The position numbers were made by a program, and so were the translations under genes. From positions 1 through 64,000 of the forward strand of contig DAOUBF010000005.1 of the NCBI GenBank assembly GCA_034432795.1: DNA of 64,000 nucleotides, given 5' to 3'. Below the pieces are notes generated by a model. It did no database searches. It was given only the letters and a program-made list of their open reading frames with translations, and had not been told where the DNA came from. Positions within the stretch are counted from its first letter, which is position 1, and the number at the start of each line of letters is the position of its first letter. Shown here in pieces: positions 17,324 to 26,475 of this stretch. This DNA is from DAOUBF01 sp034432795. Its GTDB lineage: Bacteria; Chloroflexota; Anaerolineae; DSLN01.

Positions 17324-19129
17324 ATGTCCCGCAGGTTTATCCCGCTCATCCTTCTCATCGTCGTCTTCGGCCTGATCATCGGCTGTGCGGCCCTGTTCCC
17401 GCCGACTCCCACAGCTCCGCCGACGCTAACGCTCACCCCCCCACCCCAACCCTCCCCCACAATGGGGGGAGGGGGTAATGTGGCCCTCACCCCTGGCCCC
17501 TCTCCCACGCTGCTGCCCACAGCCACGCCCACGCCGACGGTGGGCGTGGCCCGTTGCTCTCTGCCAGACGACATCTGCCTGACCCCGGAGGATGTGCGCC
17601 TGCACCCCCCGGCGCCTGACGGGCCGGGCGTCCTGAAGGTGTTCAGCGGCGATCAGGTCACCTTTGAGATCAAAGCGCACAACATCGGCGCCATCGGCTC
17701 CGCCTCGTTGCCTGTGGCCGTTTATCTGGGCGAGGCGCTGATCGCGCGCGGCCAGTTTGCCCCCGCCGACCTGAGCGGCCAAAGCGAGGCACTTCTCACC
17801 TGGGTCTGGGACACCACCGGCATCAGTGGCACCCAGACGCTCTCCATCACCCTTGACCCGGATCACACGCTCCAGCAGGGCGACCCCGACCGCTCTAACG
17901 ACACGGCACAGGTCCAGGTCCAGGTGCGCCCCGCCGAGGAGCGACCCATCCCAGAACAGGGCGCGCATTGGGCGCAGACGGAGACAGCCTGCTGCATCTT
18001 CTACTACGTCACCGGGACCGCTGCGGAACGCGACCTGGCGCAGTTGGCCGAGCTGGCTGACGCCAGCTTCGCTGAGGTGGAGGCACGGTTACACGAGGAT
18101 TTGAGGGAGAAGCTGGTGGTGACCTTCGTAGGGCGTGTCCTGGGGCATGGCGGCTATGCCGGCGGCGAACTGGTGCTCTCTTACCTGGACCGCGATTACG
18201 CGGGCGGCGGGCGCGAGGAGGTCTTCCTGCACGAGGGCACCCACGTGATTGACCGCGCTTTTGCCCCGGCGCGGTTGACCCTGCTGGCCGAGGGGCTGGC
18301 GGTGTACGTGGCTGGCGGCCACTTCCGCGCCGAGCCGCTGCCCCAGCGGGCCGCCGCGCTCCTGGCCCTGGGCCGTATGATCCCCCTGCGCCAGCTTGCC
18401 GACAACTTCTACCAGTCCCAGCATGAGATCGGCTACCTGGAGGCCGGCGCGTTTGTTCATTACCTTATCAGCACCTATGGCCTGGAGCGATTTAAAGCCT
18501 TCTACGGCGCCTTTAAGAGCGACGACCGCCGCCCGCAATCCGAGCAACTGGACGCTGCCTTGCAGCAATTCTTCAGCGCCGGCCTGGAGGAGATGGAGCA
18601 ACGCTGGCTGGCCTGGCTGCGGGCGCTGGGGCCACAGCCACACCAGGAAATAGACCTGCGCGACACTATCGCCTTCTACGACACCGTGCGGCACTACCAA
18701 CAGCTTATGGACCCCACGGCCTATTTCCTGGATGCCTGGCTGCCCGATTTCAGCCAGGCCCGCCAGCGCAATATCGTCGCCGATGCCTTGCGCCACCCCA
18801 TCACACCCGAACACATCGCCCTGGAGACCATGCTGATCGCTGCCGACACCCACTTTGATGCCCAGGAGTACAGCCAGGGCGAACGCCTCCTGCAGAGCAT
18901 CAATACGGTATTGGATACGGTCCAGAAGGTCGGCGACAGACCCCGCTTTGACGACCCGCTGGCGGCGCACTATCTGGCGATTGTGCGCCAGGTGCTTGCC
19001 GCCGGCTACGAGCCACAGCGGATCACGCTCACAGGCACAACCGCCGAGGTCCAGGCCATCCGCACCTGGCCGGCGCTGGTGCAACTCAATCTGGAGCTTC
19101 GCGCCGGGCAGTGGGTGCTCAGCCATTAG
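17324..19129 (+). CDS. Lipoprotein with CARDB-like and peptidase-MA-like domains
   Basis: A 601-residue exported protein. The ATG at 17324 gives a lipoprotein signal LLIVVFGLIIGC. A Pro/Thr-rich linker follows, partly built from a C/G-rich repeat, then a CARDB-like beta domain (VFSGDQVTFEIKAHNIG) and a gluzincin-like region with HEGTHVID and AEGLAVYVAGG, compatible with zinc ligands His, His and Glu of the peptidase-MA type. The usual HExxH reads HEGTH. Peptidase activity is likely but unproven; its place is the outer face of the membrane. Confidence 0.75.
   Translation: MSRRFIPLILLIVVFGLIIGCAALFPPTPTAPPTLTLTPPPQPSPTMGGGGNVALTPGPSPTLLPTATPTPTVGVARCSLPDDICLTPEDVRLHPPAPDGPGVLKVFSGDQVTFEIKAHNIGAIGSASLPVAVYLGEALIARGQFAPADLSGQSEALLTWVWDTTGISGTQTLSITLDPDHTLQQGDPDRSNDTAQVQVQVRPAEERPIPEQGAHWAQTETACCIFYYVTGTAAERDLAQLAELADASFAEVEARLHEDLREKLVVTFVGRVLGHGGYAGGELVLSYLDRDYAGGGREEVFLHEGTHVIDRAFAPARLTLLAEGLAVYVAGGHFRAEPLPQRAAALLALGRMIPLRQLADNFYQSQHEIGYLEAGAFVHYLISTYGLERFKAFYGAFKSDDRRPQSEQLDAALQQFFSAGLEEMEQRWLAWLRALGPQPHQEIDLRDTIAFYDTVRHYQQLMDPTAYFLDAWLPDFSQARQRNIVADALRHPITPEHIALETMLIAADTHFDAQEYSQGERLLQSINTVLDTVQKVGDRPRFDDPLAAHYLAIVRQVLAAGYEPQRITLTGTTAEVQAIRTWPALVQLNLELRAGQWVLSH
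17436..17476. repeat. C/G-rich palindrome inside a coding sequence
   Basis: CCCCACCCCAACCCTCCC followed by GGGGGGAGGG lies in frame in the linker of the lipoprotein and encodes PPPQPSPTMGGGG. Confidence 0.75.
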
Positions 19130-19161
19130 CGCTCAGCAAGCTGAAGACTGAATGCCGAGAA

Positions 19162-20565
19162 CTACTTGTGTCGTCTGTCGTCTGTCGCCCGTTGTCTCTC
19201 CTGACGCTCGCGGGCGCGGAAGATGAAGCGCAAAGGCGTCCCCAGGAAGCCATACGCCTCACGCAGCGTGTTTTCCAGGTAGCGCTCGTAGGAGAAGTGC
19301 ACCAGCTTGGGGTCGTTGACGAAGAACACAAACGTCGGCGGGGCCACACCCGCCTGCGTCGCATAGTAAAAGCGCAGCCGTTTGCCCGCCTTGCTCGGCG
19401 GCGCGTGGCGGGCCACCGCCTCCTGCAGCAAGCGGTTTAATTCGCCGGTGGGGATGCGCAACTGGCGTGCTGCGTACACCTGTACCGCTGTAGGCAGTAC
19501 CTGACTCACGTGCTGGCCGGTCTTGGCCGAGATGAACAGCACGGGCACATAATCCAGGAATTTCAATTCCAGGCGCACACGCCGGGCAAACTCCTCCATC
19601 GTGTGTGCGTTCTTTTTCACCAGGTCCCACTTGTTCACCAGGACCACCACGCTTTTGGCCTCGTCCAGGATGAAGCCGGCCACATGGGCATCCTGCGCCG
19701 TCACCCCCTCGTTGGCGTCAATCAACAGCAGGGCCACATCCGCCCGCTGGATGGCCTTCAGCGCCCGCAACACGCTGTAGCGCTCAATCCCCGGCTCAAT
19801 GCGCCCGCGTCGGCGGATGCCCGCCGTGTCAATCAGCACGATCGCCTGCCCCTCCCAGGTCATGCGCGTATCAATCGCGTCGCGGGTCGTGCCGGGGATA
19901 GGGCTGACGATGGCGCGCTCCTGCCCCAGCAGGCGGTTGAGGAGCGAGCTTTTGCCCACATTCGGGCGCCCCACGATGGCGATCTTGATCGCCTCCTTCT
20001 CCTCTTCCTCCTCCTGATACGGCGGCAGGGCCGCTACCACCGCGTCCAACAGGTCTCCGACCCCTGTTCCGTGCAGCGCTGAGATCGGATACACGCTGGC
20101 ATCCAGGCCCAGGCGATAGAAATCCACCGCCGCCAGCCTGCGGGCGGGGCTATCCGCCTTATTGGCGGCGATGAATACGGGCTTGCGGGTGCGCCGCAGG
20201 ATGTCGGTGACCTCTTCATCGGCAGCCGTCAGCCCGGCGGCGGCATCGGTCACGAAGATGATCGCGTCGGCCTCGGCGATGGCCATCTCCGCCTGCGCCC
20301 GGATCTCGCTCAGGTAGCGGTCCGAGGCGATGGCCTCCGGGGTGCTGCCGCGCACCGCCTGGCGTGGGCCTTCCAGCACCTCAATCCCACCGGTATCCAC
20401 CACGGTGAACGTCACGCCGTTCCACTCGCTGTCCGCCTGGATGCGGTCGCGCGTCGTCCCCGGCGCCTCATGCACCACGGCCAGGCGCGCCCCCACCAGG
20501 CGATTGAACAGCGTGGATTTGCCCACGTTTGGGCGACCAACCAGGGCGACAATAGGTTTACGCAT
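19162..20565 (-). CDS. der: Ribosome-assembly GTPase Der (EngA)
   Basis: A 467-residue GTPase with two tandem G domains (GRPNVGKS at 10-17 and again near 200; DTGG and DTAG; NKAD and NKWD) and a C-terminal KH-like domain. It assists 50S maturation. The last residues RATDDRRHK derive from a GGACGGA-type repeat, so the native C-terminus has been extended. It lies 10 bp downstream of cdaR in the same orientation. Confidence 0.96.
   Translation of the reverse strand: MRKPIVALVGRPNVGKSTLFNRLVGARLAVVHEAPGTTRDRIQADSEWNGVTFTVVDTGGIEVLEGPRQAVRGSTPEAIASDRYLSEIRAQAEMAIAEADAIIFVTDAAAGLTAADEEVTDILRRTRKPVFIAANKADSPARRLAAVDFYRLGLDASVYPISALHGTGVGDLLDAVVAALPPYQEEEEEKEAIKIAIVGRPNVGKSSLLNRLLGQERAIVSPIPGTTRDAIDTRMTWEGQAIVLIDTAGIRRRGRIEPGIERYSVLRALKAIQRADVALLLIDANEGVTAQDAHVAGFILDEAKSVVVLVNKWDLVKKNAHTMEEFARRVRLELKFLDYVPVLFISAKTGQHVSQVLPTAVQVYAARQLRIPTGELNRLLQEAVARHAPPSKAGKRLRFYYATQAGVAPPTFVFFVNDPKLVHFSYERYLENTLREAYGFLGTPLRFIFRARERQERQRATDDRRHK
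19168..19199. repeat. GGACGGA-family repeat at the der 3' end
   Basis: Three GTCGTCTGTCG-type units overlapping the stop codon of der, in the convergent gap with the metallopeptidase-like lipoprotein gene. Confidence 0.6.
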
Positions 20566-20575
20566 AAGCTGACCG

Positions 20576-21883
20576 TTAAGGTCGCGGCGTTGGCGTAGGC
20601 GGGGTCGCGCTGATCGTCACCTGGATCAGGCTGGGCAGCACATTCTCCATACGCACCCCCTGCGGCAGGATCTCCACCTGCGGCGGCACCTGGAACGTCC
20701 CCGCCCCGTAGCCCACCAGGTTGAGCACAACTCGCACATCCTCTGGCTTGAGATTCTCCAATACGGTCAACGGGCCGCTCAGCAGCACATCCACCGTCTC
20801 CGGGGAGATGCTGATCAGATACAGGTTACGGCCCAGGCCCTGCACATCCAGCCGCTTGGTCACGCGCACGCTGCTCTCAATCGGCAAAATCTCCACCTCA
20901 ATCGTCAGGAAGCCCGTCTGGTCCACCAGCGAGATGCCTTCCGGCAGCTTCAGGCTGACGCGCTTGAAGATGGTGCCGGTGGCGTCGCTGATGTCCACCG
21001 GCTCGGTCTCAATCACCCCCACCGCAGCCACCACCTCCGGCCGGCCGGTGATGAGCACGGTGGGCGGCGTCAGCGTGATCTTGTTGATGCGATAGCCGGC
21101 GGCGGGCTGGCCCTTCCAGTTCACCTTGATGGCCACCTCGCGGAAGTCCTCAAGCTGGTGAATCGCCACTGTGACGGTGACAGCACGTGGCACAGGCGCG
21201 ATCTGGGTGACCTCGTTCCCCTGGCTGTCCAGGAGCGTGACCGGCACGACCTGCTGCACCGTCGTCCGCGCCCCCGCAATGGAGATATGGGCCGCCGCCT
21301 CGCTCACCAGGTCCACCAGCGACGCCGGGCCACGCACAAGCACCAAGGTGGGCGTGATCACCGGCGTATCCTGGGCAAAGCCCGGCGCCGGGCGGCCTTC
21401 CACGCTGAGTTTGACCGGCACCTCCCGATTCACAATCGGCTGTATATCTACCGTCACCTGGGAGGGGAGTATAGCCAGGATCTCAATCAGGCGGTGGCTG
21501 TAGCCCGCCTGGACCGGCAGCGTATACCGGCCTACCCCCGCCTGACCCAGATCCACCCGCAGGTCCAATTGTTCTGGCCTGTTCCTTAACTCGTCCACGA
21601 GGGAGCGCGGCCCCCGCACCCGCACCTGGGCGGCCTCCGGGATCGCTGTGGCATTCATGATCTGGGTGTCAGGCAGTTGGTTGATCAGGTGAATGGGGAC
21701 TTGCGGGATGGTCTCCTGCACGATGGGGTCGGCCTCCTGCACAGCCACGACCCAGACCAGCACGGCCAACGCCAGTGACAGGATTAAAGAAGTCAGATTG
21801 CTGAGAAGCCAACGCACGAGTTTCTTTGATCCCTGTAGAAAATCCGTTGGGTGCCTGCGTCCGTCATCTGCCGGCGGGAGCAT
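20576..21883 (-). CDS. cdaR: YbbR/CdaR-domain regulator of the diadenylate cyclase
   Basis: A 435-residue protein with one N-terminal TM helix (LTSLILSLALAVLVWVVA) and four extracytoplasmic YbbR-type beta domains, ending in Pro/Thr residues. CdaR binds and modulates CdaA. The start is uncertain: the ATG at 21883 gives a 22-residue hydrophilic lead, while a GTG at 21817 would start just before the TM helix. It lies immediately downstream of cdaA, the standard order. Confidence 0.88.
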   Translation of the reverse strand: MLPPADDGRRHPTDFLQGSKKLVRWLLSNLTSLILSLALAVLVWVVAVQEADPIVQETIPQVPIHLINQLPDTQIMNATAIPEAAQVRVRGPRSLVDELRNRPEQLDLRVDLGQAGVGRYTLPVQAGYSHRLIEILAILPSQVTVDIQPIVNREVPVKLSVEGRPAPGFAQDTPVITPTLVLVRGPASLVDLVSEAAAHISIAGARTTVQQVVPVTLLDSQGNEVTQIAPVPRAVTVTVAIHQLEDFREVAIKVNWKGQPAAGYRINKITLTPPTVLITGRPEVVAAVGVIETEPVDISDATGTIFKRVSLKLPEGISLVDQTGFLTIEVEILPIESSVRVTKRLDVQGLGRNLYLISISPETVDVLLSGPLTVLENLKPEDVRVVLNLVGYGAGTFQVPPQVEILPQGVRMENVLPSLIQVTISATPPTPTPRP

Positions 21884-21894
21884 CCGCCGCCGGG

Positions 21895-22920
21895 CTATTG
21901 CCCGCTTTTGCCTGTCTGCAGGGAGACCCCCTTCGGTTCGGGCACTGCTGCCGCCTGGGTGTCCTCTCGCTCCCTCCCCAGGTTGCCTGGGGGTGCGGCC
22001 TCCTCACCGCTGGCCGGGAGTCCCTTCCCCTTATCGCCCTCCGGCTCAGGGCGGGCTGCTCCTGAGCGAAGCGAAGGCCCCTCGTCCGTCGCCTGTCGCC
22101 TGCTCACCCGTCGGGCCAGCCAGGAGAGCCAGAACGGCGTGGGGCGGCGCGGCTGCTGGAAGGCGTGCAGGATCGTCGCCAGCCGCTGAGCATCCAGGCG
22201 GCGGATCATGCGCCCGTTATGCGCCACCGAGATCTGCCCGGTCTCCTCGGAGACGACCACGGCCACCGCGTCACTGACCTCGCTGATCCCCAGGGCAGCG
22301 CGGTGGCGCAGGCCCATACGGCGGTCGGCCAGTGTGCCGCTGGAGGAGAGCGGCAGGATGCAGGCGGCGGCGGCCACCCGTGTGCCCCGGATGATCACAG
22401 CGCCATCGTGTAGCGGGGTGCCAATGTAGAACAGTGTCAGCAGCAGTTCCGGCGTCACTCTGGCCTCAATAGGCACGCCGGTGTCAATATACTCTTGCAG
22501 CCCAGTCTCGCGCTCCAAGACGATCAGCGCCCCATGCCGGCGTTCTGACAGACGCTGGCAGGCCACCACCACCGGCTCAATCACCGATTCCTGCCTGCCC
22601 CACCAGCGTCCGCCGGTGGAGATGACCCCGCCCAGCCGTTCCAACGCCCGGCGCAGTTCCGGCTGGAAGATGACGGGAATGGAGAACAGCAGCACCGGCA
22701 GGGTGTTCCGCAGCAGCCAGCTCAGCGCCGCCAGCCGCAGGAACGTGCTGGTTAACAGGCTGCCCAACAGGATCAGGATGATCAGGCCGCGGACAAGCTG
22801 AACCGCCCGTGTGCCCCGCAGCAGGGTGAGCAGCAGGAAGAAGACCAGCGCCACCAACAGGATGTCAACGGCATCGGTCCATTGTAAGCGTTCAAGCAAC
22901 AGACGCAGGTCTTCAGGCAT
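21895..22920 (-). CDS. cdaA: Diadenylate cyclase CdaA
   Basis: A 341-residue membrane enzyme making c-di-AMP from two ATP. The ATG at 22920 gives three N-terminal TM helices followed by the DAC domain with DGA (HDGAVIIRGTRV) and RHR (GLRHRAALGISE) motifs. After residue 260 comes an unusual 80-residue charged, Pro-rich tail absent from the typical 270-residue CdaA. The cdaA-cdaR pair controls turgor, potassium and wall functions in other bacteria. Confidence 0.93.
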   Translation of the reverse strand: MPEDLRLLLERLQWTDAVDILLVALVFFLLLTLLRGTRAVQLVRGLIILILLGSLLTSTFLRLAALSWLLRNTLPVLLFSIPVIFQPELRRALERLGGVISTGGRWWGRQESVIEPVVVACQRLSERRHGALIVLERETGLQEYIDTGVPIEARVTPELLLTLFYIGTPLHDGAVIIRGTRVAAAACILPLSSSGTLADRRMGLRHRAALGISEVSDAVAVVVSEETGQISVAHNGRMIRRLDAQRLATILHAFQQPRRPTPFWLSWLARRVSRRQATDEGPSLRSGAARPEPEGDKGKGLPASGEEAAPPGNLGREREDTQAAAVPEPKGVSLQTGKSGQ

Positions 22921-22967
22921 CGTGTCATGTATGGTAGGCGTGGGGCTGGTCGTGTGGACTGCTGAAG

Positions 22968-22994
22968 CCAACCGGGCTGAAGCCCGGTACTGGG
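22968..22994. repeat. CCGGGCT hairpin repeat
   Basis: CCGGGCTGAAGCCCGGTACT, a short perfect stem, upstream of cdaA. Related copies lie at 45.45, 61.92 and 63.02 kb. Confidence 0.65.
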
Positions 22995-23032
22995 TTCAGC
23001 ACATCATTCACCCCTTTCGCTCCACAAGACGG

Positions 23033-23092
23033 GGAACGGAGGCCAGAAGATGGATTACTCTCCATCCTCTGTCTTCCGCCCTCCGTCCTCCT
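23033..23092. repeat. GGACGGA hairpin repeat
   Basis: GGAACGGAGG and AGATGGA face TCCATCCTCTGTCTTCC and CCTCCGTCCTCC as an imperfect inverted repeat. It lies between the TPR gene and cdaA and touches the stop of the TPR gene. Confidence 0.65.
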
Positions 23093-25274
23093 AGCGCCCG
23101 CCTATGGCTTTGAACCGTTCGCGCAGGCCCACCTCGTCAGGGTGGGTATCCACCAACTCTTGCAACAGGCTGCGCACCCGGGCAATATCGCCCCGTTGTT
23201 TGTACAGGTGCAGCAGCGCATCCAGTTCGGCCAGGGCGCGCTGGCTCTGCCCCAGCTTGAAATAGAGTTCCACCAGCGCCTCCATGGCGCGCTCATCCTC
23301 CGGCGCCAGGCGGCGGATCTGCTTGTAAACGATGGCCGCGCTTTGCCAGTCTAGCCGCTGCGTGTCAATATCGCCCAGGCGATGCAGGATTTGCACGGCG
23401 GTGTGGCGGCTACCCAGGCGCGAGGCCAGCTTGAGGGCCTCGCGGTAGGTCTCGGCGGCCTTATCCACCTGGGCCAATTGATAATACGCATCCGCCAGCG
23501 CCAGGGTTTGCTCCAGGGCGCGGTCCAGTTGGCCGCGCTGCAACAGGAGCGCGATCAGGGCCTCCTGCGTCCCCAACTCCAGCGGCGACAGACGTAACTG
23601 CGCCATGCAGGCCGCGATAGCGCGGTTGACATCGCCACGCTCGCGATAGGTCTGGGCGATGATTCCGTACTTCGCGGCGGCTTCTTCCAGACGCCCTTCC
23701 TGGGCCAGAAGTTCCGCCAGGCGCTCATGCGCCGGCAGGTAGAAGGGCGCCAGTTCAATGGCCCGATAGCACTCCTCAATGGCGGTCATGATGTGGCCCT
23801 GCTCAATGGCGCGGCGACAATCGGCCATGGCTTTGAGCACACGCCCCCCCGTCGCCTGCAGGTCCAGCATCTCCCCCAGGCTGACCGTCATGCCCGCTTC
23901 CGCCGAAGCCTCATTGAGGCGTTGGCGGGCCTGAGCCGCGCGCATCTGCCAGTCCGGGCCGCTCAGGAAGGACACCAGCGCGTTGGTGAAAGCGATGGCC
24001 TGCTCGCGCTGCCCGCGGGCGGTATAGGTATCCGCCAGGCTGGCGTAGAGTTCAATCACGCTCTCCGCCTCCCCTTCCGCCGTCCCGGAGACATCCACGA
24101 TCTTGAGCGCCTCAATGAAATGGCGCACTGCCTCCTCAATCTGGCCCATCGCCCGATAGCATTCGCCCATCGCGAAGTGGCTGCCCAGCGCGTACTCCGG
24201 GTCCTCCACCGAGCGGCGCAGTTCGCGCAGGGCCTCGTCAAAGCGCAACTGCTCCTGATACAGCAGGCCGAGATTGAAATGGAAGGCCGCGCTGTCCTCA
24301 CCGGCGGCCCGCGCCTCCTCAAACGCCTGGAGTGCGGCCAGGCCCTCGCCCGCTTTTTGGGCCTCCAGCCCGCGCGTCAGTAAGGCGCCAACGGACGACG
24401 GACGACGGATGACGGATGACGGATCGCCATTACGTTCTTCGTCTTTCGCCTTGCGCCCTTCGTCATTCAGGATGTCGCGGAGCGAAGAAGGCTCATCGCT
24501 TGCGGGGAGGGTAGCCGCGCGTTCGGCCAGGGCCGCCATGGCCTTCTCGCGCGCGTCCAGAGCGGGGTTGTCTTGCGACGACCCCGACAGGCTGACCGCA
24601 TGGAAGCTCATGGTGATCAGCGAGGCACTGTCCAGCGTATGCCCCTGGCGCAACAGGTCCAGGGCGCGCAGCACCTCTGCGTCGTGGGGGTCCAGTTGTA
24701 ACGCCGCCTGGCAGGCCACGATGGCCTTCTCCATCTCCTGACGCTGGGAGAACAGCCTGGCGATGGTGAGATACTCCTGGATGGCCTGGCGCGTTTTCCC
24801 CTGGCGTTCATATACACGGGCCAGGCCCTGGTGCGGGCCGATCAGGTCAGGGGCCAGGTGGGCAGCGCGCTCCCAGGCAGTTACCGCCGCCAACTCCCCC
24901 TGGATGGTGTGCTGACGCAGGTGGGCCTCGGCGAGCAACAGAAGCGTGCGGGCTGCCTCGCCAGCCTGCCCCAGTTTCTCCTGAATCTCAGCGACCTTTT
25001 CCAGCGCGACCGCGTTAGACGGATTCTGCCGGGCCAGGCGTTGATATACAGTGAGTGCTTCGGGCAATCGCCCCAATTGCACCAGCGCCATCCCTAACCC
25101 GGTCAAGGCAGCGGGATCATCAGGGACGATAGCGAGCGCCGCCTGATACGCGGCCACAGCCTGCGCCCACTGCCGATCCCAGGCGAAGCTATGCCCGCGG
25201 CGCAGCGCCCGCTGAAAGGCCTCCTGCTTGGTGCTCACCTGCCCGCTGGTAATAGGCCGATCTTGACTGACCAT
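23091..25274 (-). CDS. TPR-repeat protein
   Basis: A 727-residue protein of at least a dozen tetratricopeptide repeats (for example AYQAALAIVPDDPAALTGLG and ALRELRRSVEDPEYALG). No signal peptide or TM helix is visible, so it is probably a cytoplasmic scaffold. A GGACGGA repeat interrupts the array in frame near residues 270-300 (DEGRKAKDEERNGDPSS). It lies between argF and cdaA on the same strand. Function unknown. Confidence 0.88.
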   Translation of the reverse strand: MVSQDRPITSGQVSTKQEAFQRALRRGHSFAWDRQWAQAVAAYQAALAIVPDDPAALTGLGMALVQLGRLPEALTVYQRLARQNPSNAVALEKVAEIQEKLGQAGEAARTLLLLAEAHLRQHTIQGELAAVTAWERAAHLAPDLIGPHQGLARVYERQGKTRQAIQEYLTIARLFSQRQEMEKAIVACQAALQLDPHDAEVLRALDLLRQGHTLDSASLITMSFHAVSLSGSSQDNPALDAREKAMAALAERAATLPASDEPSSLRDILNDEGRKAKDEERNGDPSSVIRRPSSVGALLTRGLEAQKAGEGLAALQAFEEARAAGEDSAAFHFNLGLLYQEQLRFDEALRELRRSVEDPEYALGSHFAMGECYRAMGQIEEAVRHFIEALKIVDVSGTAEGEAESVIELYASLADTYTARGQREQAIAFTNALVSFLSGPDWQMRAAQARQRLNEASAEAGMTVSLGEMLDLQATGGRVLKAMADCRRAIEQGHIMTAIEECYRAIELAPFYLPAHERLAELLAQEGRLEEAAAKYGIIAQTYRERGDVNRAIAACMAQLRLSPLELGTQEALIALLLQRGQLDRALEQTLALADAYYQLAQVDKAAETYREALKLASRLGSRHTAVQILHRLGDIDTQRLDWQSAAIVYKQIRRLAPEDERAMEALVELYFKLGQSQRALAELDALLHLYKQRGDIARVRSLLQELVDTHPDEVGLRERFKAIGGR
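24385..24475. repeat. GGACGGA-type repeat inside the TPR gene
   Basis: Units ACGGACGACGGACGACGG and GATGACGGATGACGG followed by TCTTCGTCTTTCGCC-like units; in frame, encoding a charged low-complexity insert between TPR motifs. Confidence 0.7.
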
Positions 25275-25288
25275 CCAAGCACCCCCCT

Positions 25289-26218
25289 CTAAACCATGTC
25301 GTATCCCAGTAATTGCACCAGAATCGCCTTCTGCGCGTGCAGGCGGTTTTCCGCCTGGTCAAAGATCACCGAGTGCGGGCCGTCGGCGACCTCGTCGGTG
25401 ATCTCCTGACCCCGGTGGGCAGGGAGGCAATGCATGACGCGCACATCGGGGCGGGCCTGGGCCACCAGCGCCGCGTTGACCTGGTAAGGTGGGAAGACCT
25501 TCAACCGCACCTCCATCTCCGCCTCCTGGCCCATGCTCGTCCATACATCGGTATAGATGATATGCGCGTCCCGCACAGCCTCCACCGGGTTCTCCGTCTC
25601 TATGACGGTGCTGCCACTTTGGGCAGCGAACTCGCGCCCCAGGCGCATCACCTCGGCAGGGAGGTGGTAGCCGGGCGGCGAGGCAATGGCGAAATCCATC
25701 CCCATCTTGGTCGCGCCGAAGAGCAGCGACGTGGCCACGTTGTTCCCGTCGCCGACGTAAGCCAGCTTCAGGCCGCGCAACCGGCCAAAGATCTCGTAAA
25801 TAGTCAGCAGGTCAGATAGGCCCTGGCAGGGATGGCTGTAATCGGACAGGCCATTGATCACGGGCACGCGCGAATAGCGGGCCAGTTCCACGACGTGGGC
25901 ATGGGCGAAGACACGCGCCATGATGGCATCCACATAGCGGGAGAGGACGCGGGCGACATCGGCGATGCTCTCGCGCTTGCCCAGGCCGATCTCCTCCGGC
26001 GAGAGATACAGGGCGTGGCCGCCCAGGTGCAGCATGGCCACATCAAACGAGACCCGCGTGCGCAGCGAGGGCTTTTGGAAGATCATGCCCAACGTCTTGT
26101 TCGCCAGGATGGGGCGATTGCCCCCCTGGCGCCATTCCTGCTTCAGGTCAATCGCCAGGTCCAGCAGGCGTTGAATGTCGTCCGCCGAGAGGTCGGCGAG
26201 GCTCAGGAAATGTCGCAT
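25289..26218 (-). CDS. argF: Ornithine carbamoyltransferase
   Basis: A 309-residue enzyme forming citrulline from ornithine and carbamoyl phosphate in arginine synthesis. It shows the carbamoyl-phosphate motif SLRTR, HPCQGLSDL and the ornithine/Cys-His motif HCLPAHRGQEITDEV. The ATG at 26218 has AGGGGAG five bases upstream and beats an upstream TTG at 26242. The 5' leader contains a GGACGGA hairpin. Confidence 0.95.
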   Translation of the reverse strand: MRHFLSLADLSADDIQRLLDLAIDLKQEWRQGGNRPILANKTLGMIFQKPSLRTRVSFDVAMLHLGGHALYLSPEEIGLGKRESIADVARVLSRYVDAIMARVFAHAHVVELARYSRVPVINGLSDYSHPCQGLSDLLTIYEIFGRLRGLKLAYVGDGNNVATSLLFGATKMGMDFAIASPPGYHLPAEVMRLGREFAAQSGSTVIETENPVEAVRDAHIIYTDVWTSMGQEAEMEVRLKVFPPYQVNAALVAQARPDVRVMHCLPAHRGQEITDEVADGPHSVIFDQAENRLHAQKAILVQLLGYDMV

Positions 26219-26270
26219 GTATGCTCCCCTTGGGACGGACAATCCGATAGCGGCGCGGCCACCGTTTCAG

Positions 26271-26349
26271 ACGGAGGACAGAGGACGGAGGACGGAAGAG
26301 AGCGGTCATCCTCCGTCCTGCGTCTTCCCGTCCTCCGTCTAGTATAACA
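26271..26349 (-). promoter_or_regulatory. argF extended -10 promoter and leader hairpin
   Basis: On the minus strand an extended -10 (TG, T, TATACT at 26346-26341) is followed directly by a GGACGGA hairpin (26340-26271): GACGGAGGACGGGAAGAC pairs with a downstream inverted copy. The hairpin would lie in the argF leader RNA. 26350-26475 upstream holds no gene. Confidence 0.5.
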
Positions 26350-26475
26350 CAAAGCGCGCCAGGGCGATACCCCCAAAATGTACTCTTAGCGAGCACAAAA
26401 TGAGATTCGCGGTAGATAGTAAAAGGTGCTAACGGATTAGCCTTGTGGTTGGCGAGGCTCTCAGGCTCAGGGCCA

